DNA of 55,998 nt from Lachnospiraceae bacterium (lineage in GTDB: Bacteria; Bacillota; Clostridia; Lachnospirales; Lachnospiraceae): NCBI GenBank assembly GCA_024687205.1, contig JAILES010000107.1, forward strand, positions 1 to 55,998, given 5' to 3'. The notes below the pieces were generated by a model, which saw only the letters and a program-made list of their open reading frames with translations, was not told the origin of the DNA and searched no databases. Positions 16,637 through 25,343 of the stretch are shown here, in pieces (position 1 is the stretch's first letter; every line of letters begins with the position of its first letter). Made by a program: the position numbers and the translations under genes.

Positions 16637-17661
16637 GAGGAAAACAGGGCTTAAAGCTTACAACGGCATTTGTTTTTTCTGTGATCGCCATGATCCTGGC
16701 GGTGGGAGTGGGTAGTGTCTCCATTTCCCCGCGGGAGATCGTGGCGATCATTTTTTCAAAACTGTCAGGAAGTGAAATGCCCGCTTTTGTCAATGCCGGA
16801 AAGGTGTCTATACTGTGGGAGATACGTTTTCCACGTGTCTGCTGTGCCTTTATCGCGGGAGCACTCTTATCTCTCAGCGGAGCGATCATGCAGTCGCTCC
16901 TGCAGAATCCCCTTGCGTCCTCCTATACTCTGGGTATATCTTCCGGAGCATCTCTCGGCGCGGCATTTGTGATAGTGTATGAGGTTTCGATCCCCGCACT
17001 GAATTATTTTCTCCTGCCGGTATCAGGTTTTATATTCGGTCTGGCAACGGTATTTCTGGTACTGGCTTTTTCGGCCGGACTTGACGGCAATCTTCGCAGT
17101 CATACCATCATCCTTTTCGGAATGATACTTTCATTATTTGTAAATGCCGTTCTGACATTATTGTCAGCGGCACATTCAAGACATATGCAAAGGCTCATAC
17201 TCTGGCAGATGGGTTCCTTTGCCGGTCGGCGCTGGGAACATGCGGGAATACTGCTGATCGTGTGTGTGATCGGCGTTATCATCGCCTGTGCTTTTCACCG
17301 GGAACTGGATCTGATGAGCTTTGGCGAGAACACTGCGGAAGCTGTAGGCGTAGATACGAAAAAAAGCAGAAGGATCCTTCTGGTATTATCTTCAATACTG
17401 ACCGGAGCAGCAGTATGCTTTACCGGAGTCATCGGTTTTATAGATCTGGCGGCACCTCATGCGGTGCGCAGGATCTTCGGCTCGTCACACCGTTTGGTGC
17501 TTCCGATGAGCGCTCTTCTTGGAGGCAGTTTTATGACGCTGGCTGATCTGATATCGCGTACCATACTTTCACCGCAGGAGATACCGGTGGGAGCAGTGAC
17601 GGCTCTGCTTGGTGCACCCTTCTTTCTGTGGGTATATTTCGGAACGGGGAGGAAACGATGA
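16633..17661 (+). CDS. btuC: Cobalamin-type ABC transporter permease (FecCD family)
   Basis: Membrane subunit for corrinoid import, 342 residues with about ten transmembrane helices. FecCD/BtuC landmarks are IRFPRVCCAFIAGALLSLSGAIMQSLLQNPLASSY split around residues 55-95, then LGISSGASLGA, and GVIGFIDLAAPHAVRRIFGSSHR near the ATPase-contact loop. The ATG overlaps the stop of the binding-protein gene by four bases (ATGA), indicating translational coupling. Confidence 0.93.
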   Translation: MRGKQGLKLTTAFVFSVIAMILAVGVGSVSISPREIVAIIFSKLSGSEMPAFVNAGKVSILWEIRFPRVCCAFIAGALLSLSGAIMQSLLQNPLASSYTLGISSGASLGAAFVIVYEVSIPALNYFLLPVSGFIFGLATVFLVLAFSAGLDGNLRSHTIILFGMILSLFVNAVLTLLSAAHSRHMQRLILWQMGSFAGRRWEHAGILLIVCVIGVIIACAFHRELDLMSFGENTAEAVGVDTKKSRRILLVLSSILTGAAVCFTGVIGFIDLAAPHAVRRIFGSSHRLVLPMSALLGGSFMTLADLISRTILSPQEIPVGAVTALLGAPFFLWVYFGTGRKR

Positions 17662-18431
17662 AAGCTGTGGAATGTTCGCAACTTCATGCGGCCTATGACA
17701 AACGTATGCTGAATACGGATGCGGAGATACTGCGTGGTCTGGATTTTTCGGTGGAAGAAGGCAGCCGTGTGGCTGTACTGGGAGAAAACGGAAGCGGAAA
17801 GAGTACACTGTTGAAAGCAATAAGCGGTATGCTTCCGTTTGAGGGCCGGATAAGTCTTATGGGCAGAGCGGTTAAGGAACAGACCCGCAGGGAAGTCGCC
17901 GCAACAGCTGCATTGATGTGCCAGCTGTCACAGGTGTATTTTTCCTATACAGTGGAAGAGACGGTACTGATGGGACGGTACATACATCTTAACGGAGGAT
18001 TTACTGCTTACAGCAGTAAAGACAAGGAGATTGCAGAGGAATGTATGAACCGGACCGGGGTTAAGGGACTTGCAAAACGCCAGCTCAGCAGTCTCTCGGG
18101 AGGTGAACTTCAGAGAGTATTTCTGGCGCGTACTTTTGCGCAGGATGCACCTATCCTGCTTTTGGATGAACCTACCAATCATCTTGATCTGAAAGTGGTG
18201 GCAGGAATGAGTGAGTATCTGCTGGAGTGGAGCGCACAGGAGCATCATACTCTGATAGGTGTGTATCACGATATTCCCCTGGCACTGAAACTTTCGGAAT
18301 TCCTTATCGTTTTGAAAAACGGCCGGATCTCGGCACAGGGGCCGAAAGACGAAGTGCTTGAAAGCGGTGCACTTGAGAAGGCATATGATTTCGGTGTACG
18401 TGAGTATCTTAAGGAGATGGTTTTGAAATAA
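17658..18431 (+). CDS. btuD: Cobalamin-type ABC transporter ATP-binding protein
   Basis: Energises corrinoid uptake with the upstream permease. It has 257 residues: Walker A GENGSGKST (about 44-52), the Q-loop in ALMCQLSQVYF, the ABC signature LSGGELQR and Walker B ILLLDEPTNHLD. The switch histidine lies near GVYHDIPLAL, with YHD in place of the usual xxHD context. The frame opens ten codons earlier, but the ATG at 17658 follows GGGGAGG and overlaps the permease stop in the ATGA pattern. Confidence 0.93.
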   Translation: MKAVECSQLHAAYDKRMLNTDAEILRGLDFSVEEGSRVAVLGENGSGKSTLLKAISGMLPFEGRISLMGRAVKEQTRREVAATAALMCQLSQVYFSYTVEETVLMGRYIHLNGGFTAYSSKDKEIAEECMNRTGVKGLAKRQLSSLSGGELQRVFLARTFAQDAPILLLDEPTNHLDLKVVAGMSEYLLEWSAQEHHTLIGVYHDIPLALKLSEFLIVLKNGRISAQGPKDEVLESGALEKAYDFGVREYLKEMVLK

Positions 18432-18432
18432 T

Positions 18433-19929
18433 ATGGGACAAAAAGCCCGGGTGATAATGATACAGGGAACGATGTCAAATGCCGGAAAGAGCGTCATAGC
18501 TGCCGGCCTCTGCAGGATATTCTCCGATGACGGATATAAGACAGTTCCGTTCAAATCCCAGAACATGGCTCTTAATTCATATGTAACAAAAGAAGGACTG
18601 GAAATGGGCAGGGCTCAGGTAATGCAGGCGGAATGCGCAAGGACCGAGGCTTCCGTGCTTATGAACCCTATACTCTTAAAGCCGACAAGTGATATGGGTT
18701 CGCAGGTGATAGTGAACGGCAGATCCGTCGGAAATATGAAGGCCATGGATTACTTCAGAAATAAAAAGAACTATGTGAAAGATATTATGGAAGCATACGA
18801 TAAACTTGCTGCCGTAAATGATATAATAGTAGTCGAAGGTGCGGGTTCACCCGTAGAGCTGAATCTGAAAAAAGATGATATCGTAAATATGGGACTTGCC
18901 AAAATGCTGGATGCACCGGTGCTGCTGGTAGGTGATATAGACAGGGGCGGTGTTTTTGCCCAGCTTCTGGGGACTCTGGATCTGCTGGAAGAAGAGGAGA
19001 GAAAAAGAGTAAAAGGCCTTATCGTAAATAAGTTCAGAGGAGACAGCCGTCTGTTTGAAGACGGAGTAAAGATACTTGAAGAACGCGGAAAGACAAAGGT
19101 TCTTGGTGTTGTCCCGTATATGCAGGTGAAACTTGACGATGAAGATTCACTGTCGGAAAGATTTGGAAACAGGGAAGTGAAGGCTTTTGATATAGCAGTC
19201 ATCAGACCGGCGCATATCTCTAATTATACGGATTTTGATACCTTTGAGCAGACAGAGGGTATATCCCTCAGGTATGTCTCGCATCCTTATGAACTTGGAG
19301 ATCCGGATATCATCATTCTTCCGGGAACCAAGAATACGATAGATGATCTGAGAAAGATAAAAAAAGACGGAATGGCTGAAGTGATAAAAAACAAAGCAGC
19401 ATCCGGGACTTGTATTTTCGGGATCTGCGGAGGTTATCAGATGCTCGGGAGAAAGATCAGTGATCCCCACGGAACGGAAAGCGGAGGAAGTGAGGAAGGA
19501 ATCGGGCTGTTACCTGTTGATACGGTATTGGAAGATGAAAAGATACTTACGGAGTATTCGGGAAAGATCACGGGGGCAGACGGTGTGCTGGAAGGAATAG
19601 GAAACTGCAGTATAAAAGGATACGAAATACATACCGGAAGTACGAGGCCGTATGAGGAGTTGTGCGAATTTACTGCCGGGGGAACGGGATACTGCAGGGG
19701 AAATGTGTACGGAACTTATATCCACGGTTTTTTTGACAAGAAAGAAATATGTGTTTCCGTACTTGAGAGTGTGGCGCGGCAGAGAAGAAAAAAGATCAAC
19801 ACAGCTTCGATATCGGACTATAATATCTTTAAAGAAAGACAGTACGATATACTTGCAAAAGGACTGAGAGAGTCTCTGGATATGGATCGCATATATGAAA
19901 TAATGGGGTTATCAAATGGAAAAAAATGA
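18433..19929 (+). CDS. cobQ: Cobyric acid synthase
   Basis: Amidates adenosylcobyrinic acid a,c-diamide at four positions with glutamine to give adenosylcobyric acid. The 498-residue protein has the N-terminal dethiobiotin-synthetase-like nucleotide fold (QGTMSNAGKSVIAAGLCRIF, then KSQNMALNSYVT). A C-terminal glutaminase-like domain has the nucleophile motif GICGGYQMLG (Cys near 333) and the late histidine in YIHGFFD. It begins one base after the btuD stop. The preceding corrin-ring genes are not in this window. Confidence 0.96.
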   Translation: MGQKARVIMIQGTMSNAGKSVIAAGLCRIFSDDGYKTVPFKSQNMALNSYVTKEGLEMGRAQVMQAECARTEASVLMNPILLKPTSDMGSQVIVNGRSVGNMKAMDYFRNKKNYVKDIMEAYDKLAAVNDIIVVEGAGSPVELNLKKDDIVNMGLAKMLDAPVLLVGDIDRGGVFAQLLGTLDLLEEEERKRVKGLIVNKFRGDSRLFEDGVKILEERGKTKVLGVVPYMQVKLDDEDSLSERFGNREVKAFDIAVIRPAHISNYTDFDTFEQTEGISLRYVSHPYELGDPDIIILPGTKNTIDDLRKIKKDGMAEVIKNKAASGTCIFGICGGYQMLGRKISDPHGTESGGSEEGIGLLPVDTVLEDEKILTEYSGKITGADGVLEGIGNCSIKGYEIHTGSTRPYEELCEFTAGGTGYCRGNVYGTYIHGFFDKKEICVSVLESVARQRRKKINTASISDYNIFKERQYDILAKGLRESLDMDRIYEIMGLSNGKK

Positions 19930-21004
19930 ATTGTTTTCTCTGGAAATAAAACAGCCCGATGAAGGAATAAAAAAAGCATCGAAAGAAAGATGGGATAATA
20001 TAGCAAAACCCTTGGACGGTCTCGGCGAATTTGAGGAGATGATCAGCAGGATAGCGGCCATTCAGGGAAAAGTGATCCCCGATACTTCACGCAGGGCTTT
20101 GGTGATAATGTGTGCCGATAACGGTGTTGTGAAAGAAGGTGTATCCCAGACGGATTCCGGGGTGACCGCAGATGTTGCCTTGCTGATGGGGAAAAGGAAA
20201 AGTTCCGTAGGTATCATGACGAAAGATCAGCAGATGGATATCTTTGTGTATGATATGGGAATCGATTCGGATGATACTCCGAAAGGCGTGATAAACAAAA
20301 AGATCAGAAAAGGTACGACAGATTTTTTGAAGGATAAGGCATTTGAGACGACGGAATGCCTGGAAGCGATAGAAACAGGGATAGATGCCGTAAAGAATTG
20401 CAGAGATAAGGGATATACGATCATTGCTACCGGAGAGATGGGAATAGGTAATACGACCACCGGTGCAGCTCTTCTTTGTGCCATATGCGGCCTGGATCCC
20501 GAACACTATACGGGTAAGGGTGCCGGTCTTACCGACAGCGCATTCCGCAGAAAGATGCGAGTGATAAAAGAAGGACTGAAGCTTCACAGGAAGGAAAAGA
20601 TCTTTCAGCCGGTCGATTCAAAAGAGGAAATGCTGGAAGTACTGAGCAGTCTCGGAGGCCTTGATATAGCTGCTCTTGCGGGAGTATTTATAGGTGGAGC
20701 CATGTACGGGATGCCCGTGATCATCGACGGATTTATCAGCGCTGTTGCCGCACTCATAGCGGAGAAACTGGTACGCGGCTGCAGGGAATATATGATCGCT
20801 TCTCATCTCGGCAGGGAAAAGGGAATGGCGGTAATAATGGAGGAACTCTCGCTGAATCCCGTGATACATGCGGATATGGCACTTGGTGAGGGAACCGGAG
20901 CAGTAATGCTCTTTCCTCTCATGGATATGGTGACTGCGCTCTATAAGGAAGGTACACGTTTTGAAGAAGCGCATATAGAGCAGTATGAAAGATACGATAA
21001 ATGA
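19916..21004 (+). CDS. cobT: Nicotinate-nucleotide-dimethylbenzimidazole phosphoribosyltransferase
   Basis: Activates the lower-ligand base to alpha-ribazole phosphate for the nucleotide loop of cobalamin. The 362-residue protein has the characteristic RWDNIAKPLDGLGEFE start, VIMCADNGVVKEGVSQ, GEMGIGNTTTGAAL and a late ALGEGTGAVMLFPL with the catalytic glutamate. It overlaps the cobQ stop by 14 bases. The lower-ligand base actually used cannot be read from the sequence. Confidence 0.96.
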   Translation: MEKNELFSLEIKQPDEGIKKASKERWDNIAKPLDGLGEFEEMISRIAAIQGKVIPDTSRRALVIMCADNGVVKEGVSQTDSGVTADVALLMGKRKSSVGIMTKDQQMDIFVYDMGIDSDDTPKGVINKKIRKGTTDFLKDKAFETTECLEAIETGIDAVKNCRDKGYTIIATGEMGIGNTTTGAALLCAICGLDPEHYTGKGAGLTDSAFRRKMRVIKEGLKLHRKEKIFQPVDSKEEMLEVLSSLGGLDIAALAGVFIGGAMYGMPVIIDGFISAVAALIAEKLVRGCREYMIASHLGREKGMAVIMEELSLNPVIHADMALGEGTGAVMLFPLMDMVTALYKEGTRFEEAHIEQYERYDK

Positions 21005-21537
21005 TAAGCTTTGTTCTGGGAAAACAAAACAGCGGTAAATCTGAACTGGCGGAAAAGCTGGCCCTGCAGAGCGGGGATGACAGGAGATACTATGTTGCTA
21101 CAATGAAGATCCTGGATGAAGCCGGACGGCAGCGGGTTCAAAAACACAGAGAGCAGAGAGCCGGAAAAGGCTTTATTACGATAGAGCGTGAATATGATAT
21201 CTTAAGCGTTCTCGATAAAACAGACGCCCCTGCAGAAACCACAGTGCTGCTTGAGTGCGTTTCCAATCTTGTAGGAAATGAAATATATGATAATAGCGCA
21301 AGGGCGGAACGTATGACAAAAGGAGAACTCTCAGAGGAAGGCTTTGCGGATGAGATAGCAGCTGAGATAAAAAAACTTTCGGAAAAGCTGCATAACATCA
21401 TCATAGTAAGTAGTGAATATGAAAGCGACGCGCAGGGTTATGATGATGAGACAAGAGCATATGTACGGATGCTGGATATGGTAAATGAGAGGATAAGCAG
21501 GTATTCGGACCGGATATATGACCTGCGGAAAGGATAA
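21001..21537 (+). CDS. cobU: Adenosylcobinamide kinase / adenosylcobinamide-phosphate guanylyltransferase
   Basis: Phosphorylates adenosylcobinamide and adds GMP, giving the GDP-cobinamide substrate of CobS. The 178-residue protein has a P-loop GKQNSGKSELAEKLA at the N-terminus (more often GgaRSGKS in the family), then YYVATMKILDEAGRQRVQKHREQR, and LLECVSNLVGNE. The ATG overlaps the cobT stop (ATGA). Confidence 0.93.
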   Translation: MISFVLGKQNSGKSELAEKLALQSGDDRRYYVATMKILDEAGRQRVQKHREQRAGKGFITIEREYDILSVLDKTDAPAETTVLLECVSNLVGNEIYDNSARAERMTKGELSEEGFADEIAAEIKKLSEKLHNIIIVSSEYESDAQGYDDETRAYVRMLDMVNERISRYSDRIYDLRKG

Positions 21538-21542
21538 AGGGA

Positions 21543-22319
21543 TTGAAGATATTCAGATGGATCGCTGTTGCGTTCTCCATGTACAGCAAGATACCTATGC
21601 CCGTGTTTGAATGGAAGGAAGACGACATGTCATACAGTCTTGCCTTTTTTCCTTTGGTGGGGATAGTCATAGGCATACCTGTTATAGTGATAAATGCGAT
21701 CGCCCCCTTTAACACTCTTCCGGCAGCTGTGAGGATAATGCTGACGATGCTGATACCGCTGATCGTTACCGGAGGTTTTCATGCAGACGGTTTTATGGAT
21801 ACGGAGGATGCACTGAATTCCTACGCACCTGTTGAGAAAAAACTGGAGATACTTAAAGATCCCAACATCGGAGCTTTCGCGGTCATATCCTTACTTAAGT
21901 GGATGCTTGTCTATGCGGCTGCACTGACTGCGATACTGCTTAATGAAAAAACCGACTTCAGGATACTCTGTGTCCTGGGAGGAGGTTTTGTAGTATCAAG
22001 GAGTTTAAGCGGACTGACTTCCGTTCTTTTCAGAAAAGCAAAGAAAGACGGCATGCTTTATGAAGAAACCAGGCAGAATAATAAGGCTCTTACCGTAATA
22101 TCGTTCATATGGCTGGTAGCGGCAGCTGCGGCAATGATCTATGCTTTACCGGTATGCGGAACAGCTGTGATACTGACTTTCATACTATATACCATATATT
22201 ACAGATACAGGATATATAAGGAATTCGGAGGAGTAACGGGAGATACAGCAGGTTTCTTTCTGACAACTGCAGAGATCCTGTCGGCGACAGTTCTGGCAGT
22301 GATCGTATATGTACTCTGA
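21543..22319 (+). CDS. cobS: Adenosylcobinamide-GDP ribazoletransferase (cobalamin synthase)
   Basis: Joins GDP-cobinamide and alpha-ribazole (phosphate) in the membrane, the final assembly step. The 258-residue polytopic protein has YSKIPMP and FFPLVGIVIGIP. GGFHADGFMDTEDAL carries the acidic metal-site residues, and GVTGDTAGFFLTTAEI is the second conserved segment. It starts with TTG at 21543 (AAAGGGA just upstream), five bases after the cobU stop; no ATG gives a full-length family member. Confidence 0.93.
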   Translation: MKIFRWIAVAFSMYSKIPMPVFEWKEDDMSYSLAFFPLVGIVIGIPVIVINAIAPFNTLPAAVRIMLTMLIPLIVTGGFHADGFMDTEDALNSYAPVEKKLEILKDPNIGAFAVISLLKWMLVYAAALTAILLNEKTDFRILCVLGGGFVVSRSLSGLTSVLFRKAKKDGMLYEETRQNNKALTVISFIWLVAAAAAMIYALPVCGTAVILTFILYTIYYRYRIYKEFGGVTGDTAGFFLTTAEILSATVLAVIVYVL

Positions 22320-22345
22320 TAAAGGGCCGGGAAGGAGGTATCCTT

Positions 22346-22963
22346 ATGGCACGAAAAAAAATATATCTGATCAGACACGGAAAAACAAAAGCCAATGAAG
22401 AAAAAAGATATGCAGGTAAACGGACTGATACAGCTTTGTCAGAACAGGGGATAAGAGAGTGCGAAAAACAGAGACCGATAATAAATGAGATCACAGGGAG
22501 CACTCCTGACCGCATTTGCAGCGGTTATATGAAAAGAGCAGTACAGACGGCAGAGCTTCTGTTTCCGCGATATGAAAAACTGCAGATCTGTGATCTCGCT
22601 GAAATTGATTTCGGAGATTTTGAAGGGAAGAATTACGAGGAACTCAACGGTAATGAAGCTTATCAGAAGTGGATCGACAGTAACGGTAAAATGGATTTTC
22701 CGGGAGGCGAAGGACGTGAAGCCCATACGGACTATTCGCTGAAAGTATTTAATGAACTGTTGGGTGACAGAGATAAAGATGAGAGTATCGCCGTGGTCTG
22801 CCACGGAGGAAACATCATGGGGATCATGATGAGACTTGCAGGCGGAGATTATTATGACTATATGTGCGATAATCTCGGCGGTTACAGTCTTGAACTGGAG
22901 ACGGATCATGAAGGAATTCATTTCATTACATACCATAAGCTTGATACTGGGAATAATACTTGA
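22346..22963 (+). CDS. cobC: Histidine phosphatase, probable alpha-ribazole phosphatase
   Basis: Phosphoglycerate-mutase-fold phosphatase, 205 residues, with catalytic IRHGKTKANEEKRYAG near the N-terminus and the second histidine in VVCHGGNIMG. In this operon the likely role is removal of phosphate from alpha-ribazole phosphate or from cobalamin 5'-phosphate. GGGAAGGAGG precedes the ATG. Its 3' end overlaps the cbiB start by 56 bases. Confidence 0.85.
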   Translation: MARKKIYLIRHGKTKANEEKRYAGKRTDTALSEQGIRECEKQRPIINEITGSTPDRICSGYMKRAVQTAELLFPRYEKLQICDLAEIDFGDFEGKNYEELNGNEAYQKWIDSNGKMDFPGGEGREAHTDYSLKVFNELLGDRDKDESIAVVCHGGNIMGIMMRLAGGDYYDYMCDNLGGYSLELETDHEGIHFITYHKLDTGNNT

Positions 22964-23912
22964 CCAGATAGTCGGCGATCCGCACTTTATGCCGCATCCG
23001 ATAAGAGCGATCGGAAACTTAATAGCACTGCTGGAAAAAAGGCTGCTTGGGGATTTGAAGGCACAGGCTGACAGAAACGGAAAAAAAGAAAAGAGCAGGG
23101 GCGTGCTGCTGTGGTTTATTGTCGTGATAACGGTGGCAGTCGTCATGGCTTTTTTGTTATTCGGGACATATGCGATACATCCGTACTTCGGAGTACTGAC
23201 CGAAACGGTTTTTAGCTGCTATATACTCGCAGCAAGGAGCTTGTGCAGGGAAAGCATGGCAGTATATAAGAAGCTGGATGCCGGAGATACGGAAGGAGCA
23301 AGAGCAGCGGTGTCAATGATAGTGGGAAGAGATACGGCTGAGCTGGATGAAGAGGGTATCACAAAAGCCGCGGTCGAAACCGTGGCAGAGAATACTTCCG
23401 ACGGAGTCATTGCTCCTCTTATATATCTGGCTGTCGGAGGACCTGTTCTTGGTATGATATATAAAGCAGTCAATACGATGGATTCGATGATAGGATACCA
23501 TAATGACAGATACGAAGATTTCGGTGCGTTTGCTGCCCGTGCCGATGATGTGTTTAATTTTTTACCATCCAGGATAAGTGCTCTGCTGATGGTGACAGGA
23601 AGTTTCTGTCTCGGTATGTTTTCAAAAGAATTTAACGCTGTTAATGCATATAAGATATGGAAAAGAGACAGGCTTAATCATAAGTCGCCCAATTCCGCAC
23701 AGACGGAAAGTGTATGTGCGGGAGCATTGGGACTGAAGCTGGGCGGTACGCATATGTACAAGGGTATACCTGTTGAAAAACCGACCATAGGCGATGAACT
23801 CAGAAAGACGAAGAAAGAGGATATAAAGCTGGCGAATGATCTGATGTTTGCTGCTGAGGCACTTGCCACACTGATCATTTGTGCAATACTGATACCGGTG
23901 ATATTGATATGA
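22908..23912 (+). CDS. cbiB: Adenosylcobinamide-phosphate synthase
   Basis: Attaches the aminopropanol phosphate arm to cobyric acid. The 334-residue membrane protein has the family start ILGIILDQIVGDPHFMPHPIRAIGN, then AVETVAENTSDGVIAPL, and NTMDSMIGYHNDRYEDFGAFAARADD. It ends with LGGTHMYKG and KPTIGD. The longer open frame starts at 22836, but homologous sequence begins only around the ATG at 22908, giving an unusually long 56-base overlap with the phosphatase gene. Confidence 0.94.
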   Translation: MKEFISLHTISLILGIILDQIVGDPHFMPHPIRAIGNLIALLEKRLLGDLKAQADRNGKKEKSRGVLLWFIVVITVAVVMAFLLFGTYAIHPYFGVLTETVFSCYILAARSLCRESMAVYKKLDAGDTEGARAAVSMIVGRDTAELDEEGITKAAVETVAENTSDGVIAPLIYLAVGGPVLGMIYKAVNTMDSMIGYHNDRYEDFGAFAARADDVFNFLPSRISALLMVTGSFCLGMFSKEFNAVNAYKIWKRDRLNHKSPNSAQTESVCAGALGLKLGGTHMYKGIPVEKPTIGDELRKTKKEDIKLANDLMFAAEALATLIICAILIPVILI

Positions 23913-24961
23913 GACACGGCGGAGATATATACAGAAATAAAGTGAATATGGATTTCTCGGTTAATCTGAATCCGACGGGTACTCCGGAGGAAATGCTTAA
24001 TGCGGTCAGGGAAGCTCTTAAGGATGCGTCATTGTATCCGGATATTAAACAGGAAAAAGTACGAAAGGCGATAGCGGGGTATGTGGGAACTTCACCGGAG
24101 TGTGTGTATGCAGGTAACGGAGCAGCTGAACTGATCATGGCTGTAGTCAGGGCCGTCAGACCTGAAAGGACCCTTATCTTTGATCCTGCTTTTTCCGGAT
24201 ATGAGCATGCACTTAATGCGGTGGGATGCAGGATCATCAGGCATACTCTTAAAGAGGAGAACGGATTTGAACTAACACGGGATGATCTGAAGCTTTTTGA
24301 TAAAGATACGGATATGGTCTTTATCTGTGATCCCGTGAATCCCACGGGATGCAATATCCCGGATGAGATCATAGAAGAGATACTTAAGAAGGCTGTCGAA
24401 AATGATATAGCAGTATGTGTGGATGAGAGCTTTATGCTGCTGTCTAAGAAGGCGTTGATGCCGCGGCGTACCGACTATGCAGCTGCAATAAGGGAATACG
24501 GAAAACTGTATATTATCCGTTCTCTTACTAAGTTTTTTGCAATGCCCGGTATAAGAATGGGATATGTCCTGTCTTCACCTGAAGGTATTGATAAGATACG
24601 CAGGCAGCTGCCGGAATGGAATCTTCCCGTCACGGCGGAAGCAGCCGTCATTGAGGGAATGAAACTCTTAAAGGACAGCGATATAGTTAAAAATTCATTG
24701 GCAGTAACTGAAAAAGGACTTAAATACCTGACAGCTGAACTTAAAAAACACGGGCTGAAAGTTTTTGACAGCAATACTTCTTTCCTGCTCTGTAAAGGCC
24801 CCGGAATACTGTATGAGAAACTGTTGGAACGAGGAGTGCTGGTAAGAGACTGCAGTGAAGATCCCGGGCTCGGGTGCGGCTTTTACAGGATTGCGGTCAA
24901 GGATCATGAAAGCAATGTGAAGCTATCGGCTATTATCGGAGAGATTTTAGACAAAAACTGA
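23909..24961 (+). CDS. cobD: Threonine-phosphate decarboxylase-like aminotransferase
   Basis: PLP enzyme that makes (R)-1-amino-2-propanol phosphate from threonine phosphate, the substrate of CbiB encoded just upstream. The 350-residue protein starts MRHGGDIYR as typical CobD does. It has MDFSVNLNPTGTP, YAGNGAAELI, CDPVNPTGCNIP and the PLP-lysine region IIRSLTKFFAMPGIRMGY (Lys in SLTK). The ATG overlaps the cbiB stop (ATGA). Histidinol-phosphate aminotransferases are close relatives; the operon context supports CobD. Confidence 0.92.
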   Translation: MRHGGDIYRNKVNMDFSVNLNPTGTPEEMLNAVREALKDASLYPDIKQEKVRKAIAGYVGTSPECVYAGNGAAELIMAVVRAVRPERTLIFDPAFSGYEHALNAVGCRIIRHTLKEENGFELTRDDLKLFDKDTDMVFICDPVNPTGCNIPDEIIEEILKKAVENDIAVCVDESFMLLSKKALMPRRTDYAAAIREYGKLYIIRSLTKFFAMPGIRMGYVLSSPEGIDKIRRQLPEWNLPVTAEAAVIEGMKLLKDSDIVKNSLAVTEKGLKYLTAELKKHGLKVFDSNTSFLLCKGPGILYEKLLERGVLVRDCSEDPGLGCGFYRIAVKDHESNVKLSAIIGEILDKN

Positions 24962-24983
24962 GAAGAAAATGGTGAAACTTTTC

Positions 24984-25013
24984 TTGCATGGAAGTTCTAT
25001 GAAAGTGTAAAAT
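24984..25013 (+). promoter_or_regulatory. Weak candidate promoter after the cob operon
   Basis: TTGCAT (24984-24989), an 18-base spacer and TAAAAT (25008-25013), about 50 bases before the cysteine-rich protein gene. It may provide internal transcription. Confidence 0.35.
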
Positions 25014-25063
25014 AAAAGGGTATTTCGTTGATGCATTCATGAAGAAAATGAAGGAGAAAACAG

Positions 25064-25321
25064 GTGGATAATTCCAGCCGCTTTTTTGCAAACAAGGAAT
25101 GTGAATACTATCCCTGTCATGATATGGATGGAGATCTCAACTGCCTGTTTTGCTATTGCCCGTTATATAATTTCAATTGTCCCGGATCTTTTACGCTGAT
25201 CGAGAAGGGAGACCGGAAGATAAAGAGCTGCATGGATTGTACATTCCCGCACAAGGCGGAAAACTACGATAAGATAATGGAGATACTTATACAACATAAC
25301 CGCGGAAAACAGGCGGATTAA
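25064..25321 (+). CDS. Cysteine-rich small domain protein of cobalamin loci
   Basis: The 85-residue soluble protein has a dense cysteine pattern: CEYYPCHD, LNCLFCYCPLY, CPGSF and CMDC. It matches the small cysteine-rich domain family (PF04071) repeatedly found beside cobalamin genes. The pattern suggests a metal or iron-sulfur site, but no function is established that I know of. GTG start at 25064 with AAGGAG 7 bases before. About 100 bases after cobD, so possibly part of the B12 operon. Confidence 0.8.
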   Translation: MDNSSRFFANKECEYYPCHDMDGDLNCLFCYCPLYNFNCPGSFTLIEKGDRKIKSCMDCTFPHKAENYDKIMEILIQHNRGKQAD

Positions 25322-25343
25322 TGATAATGAGGAGGAGTTACTT

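Noticed and set aside
22836..22907. Longer N-terminus for CbiB
   Set aside because: It lies wholly inside the phosphatase gene and the extra residues are not like the family; the ATG at 22908 gives a normal start.
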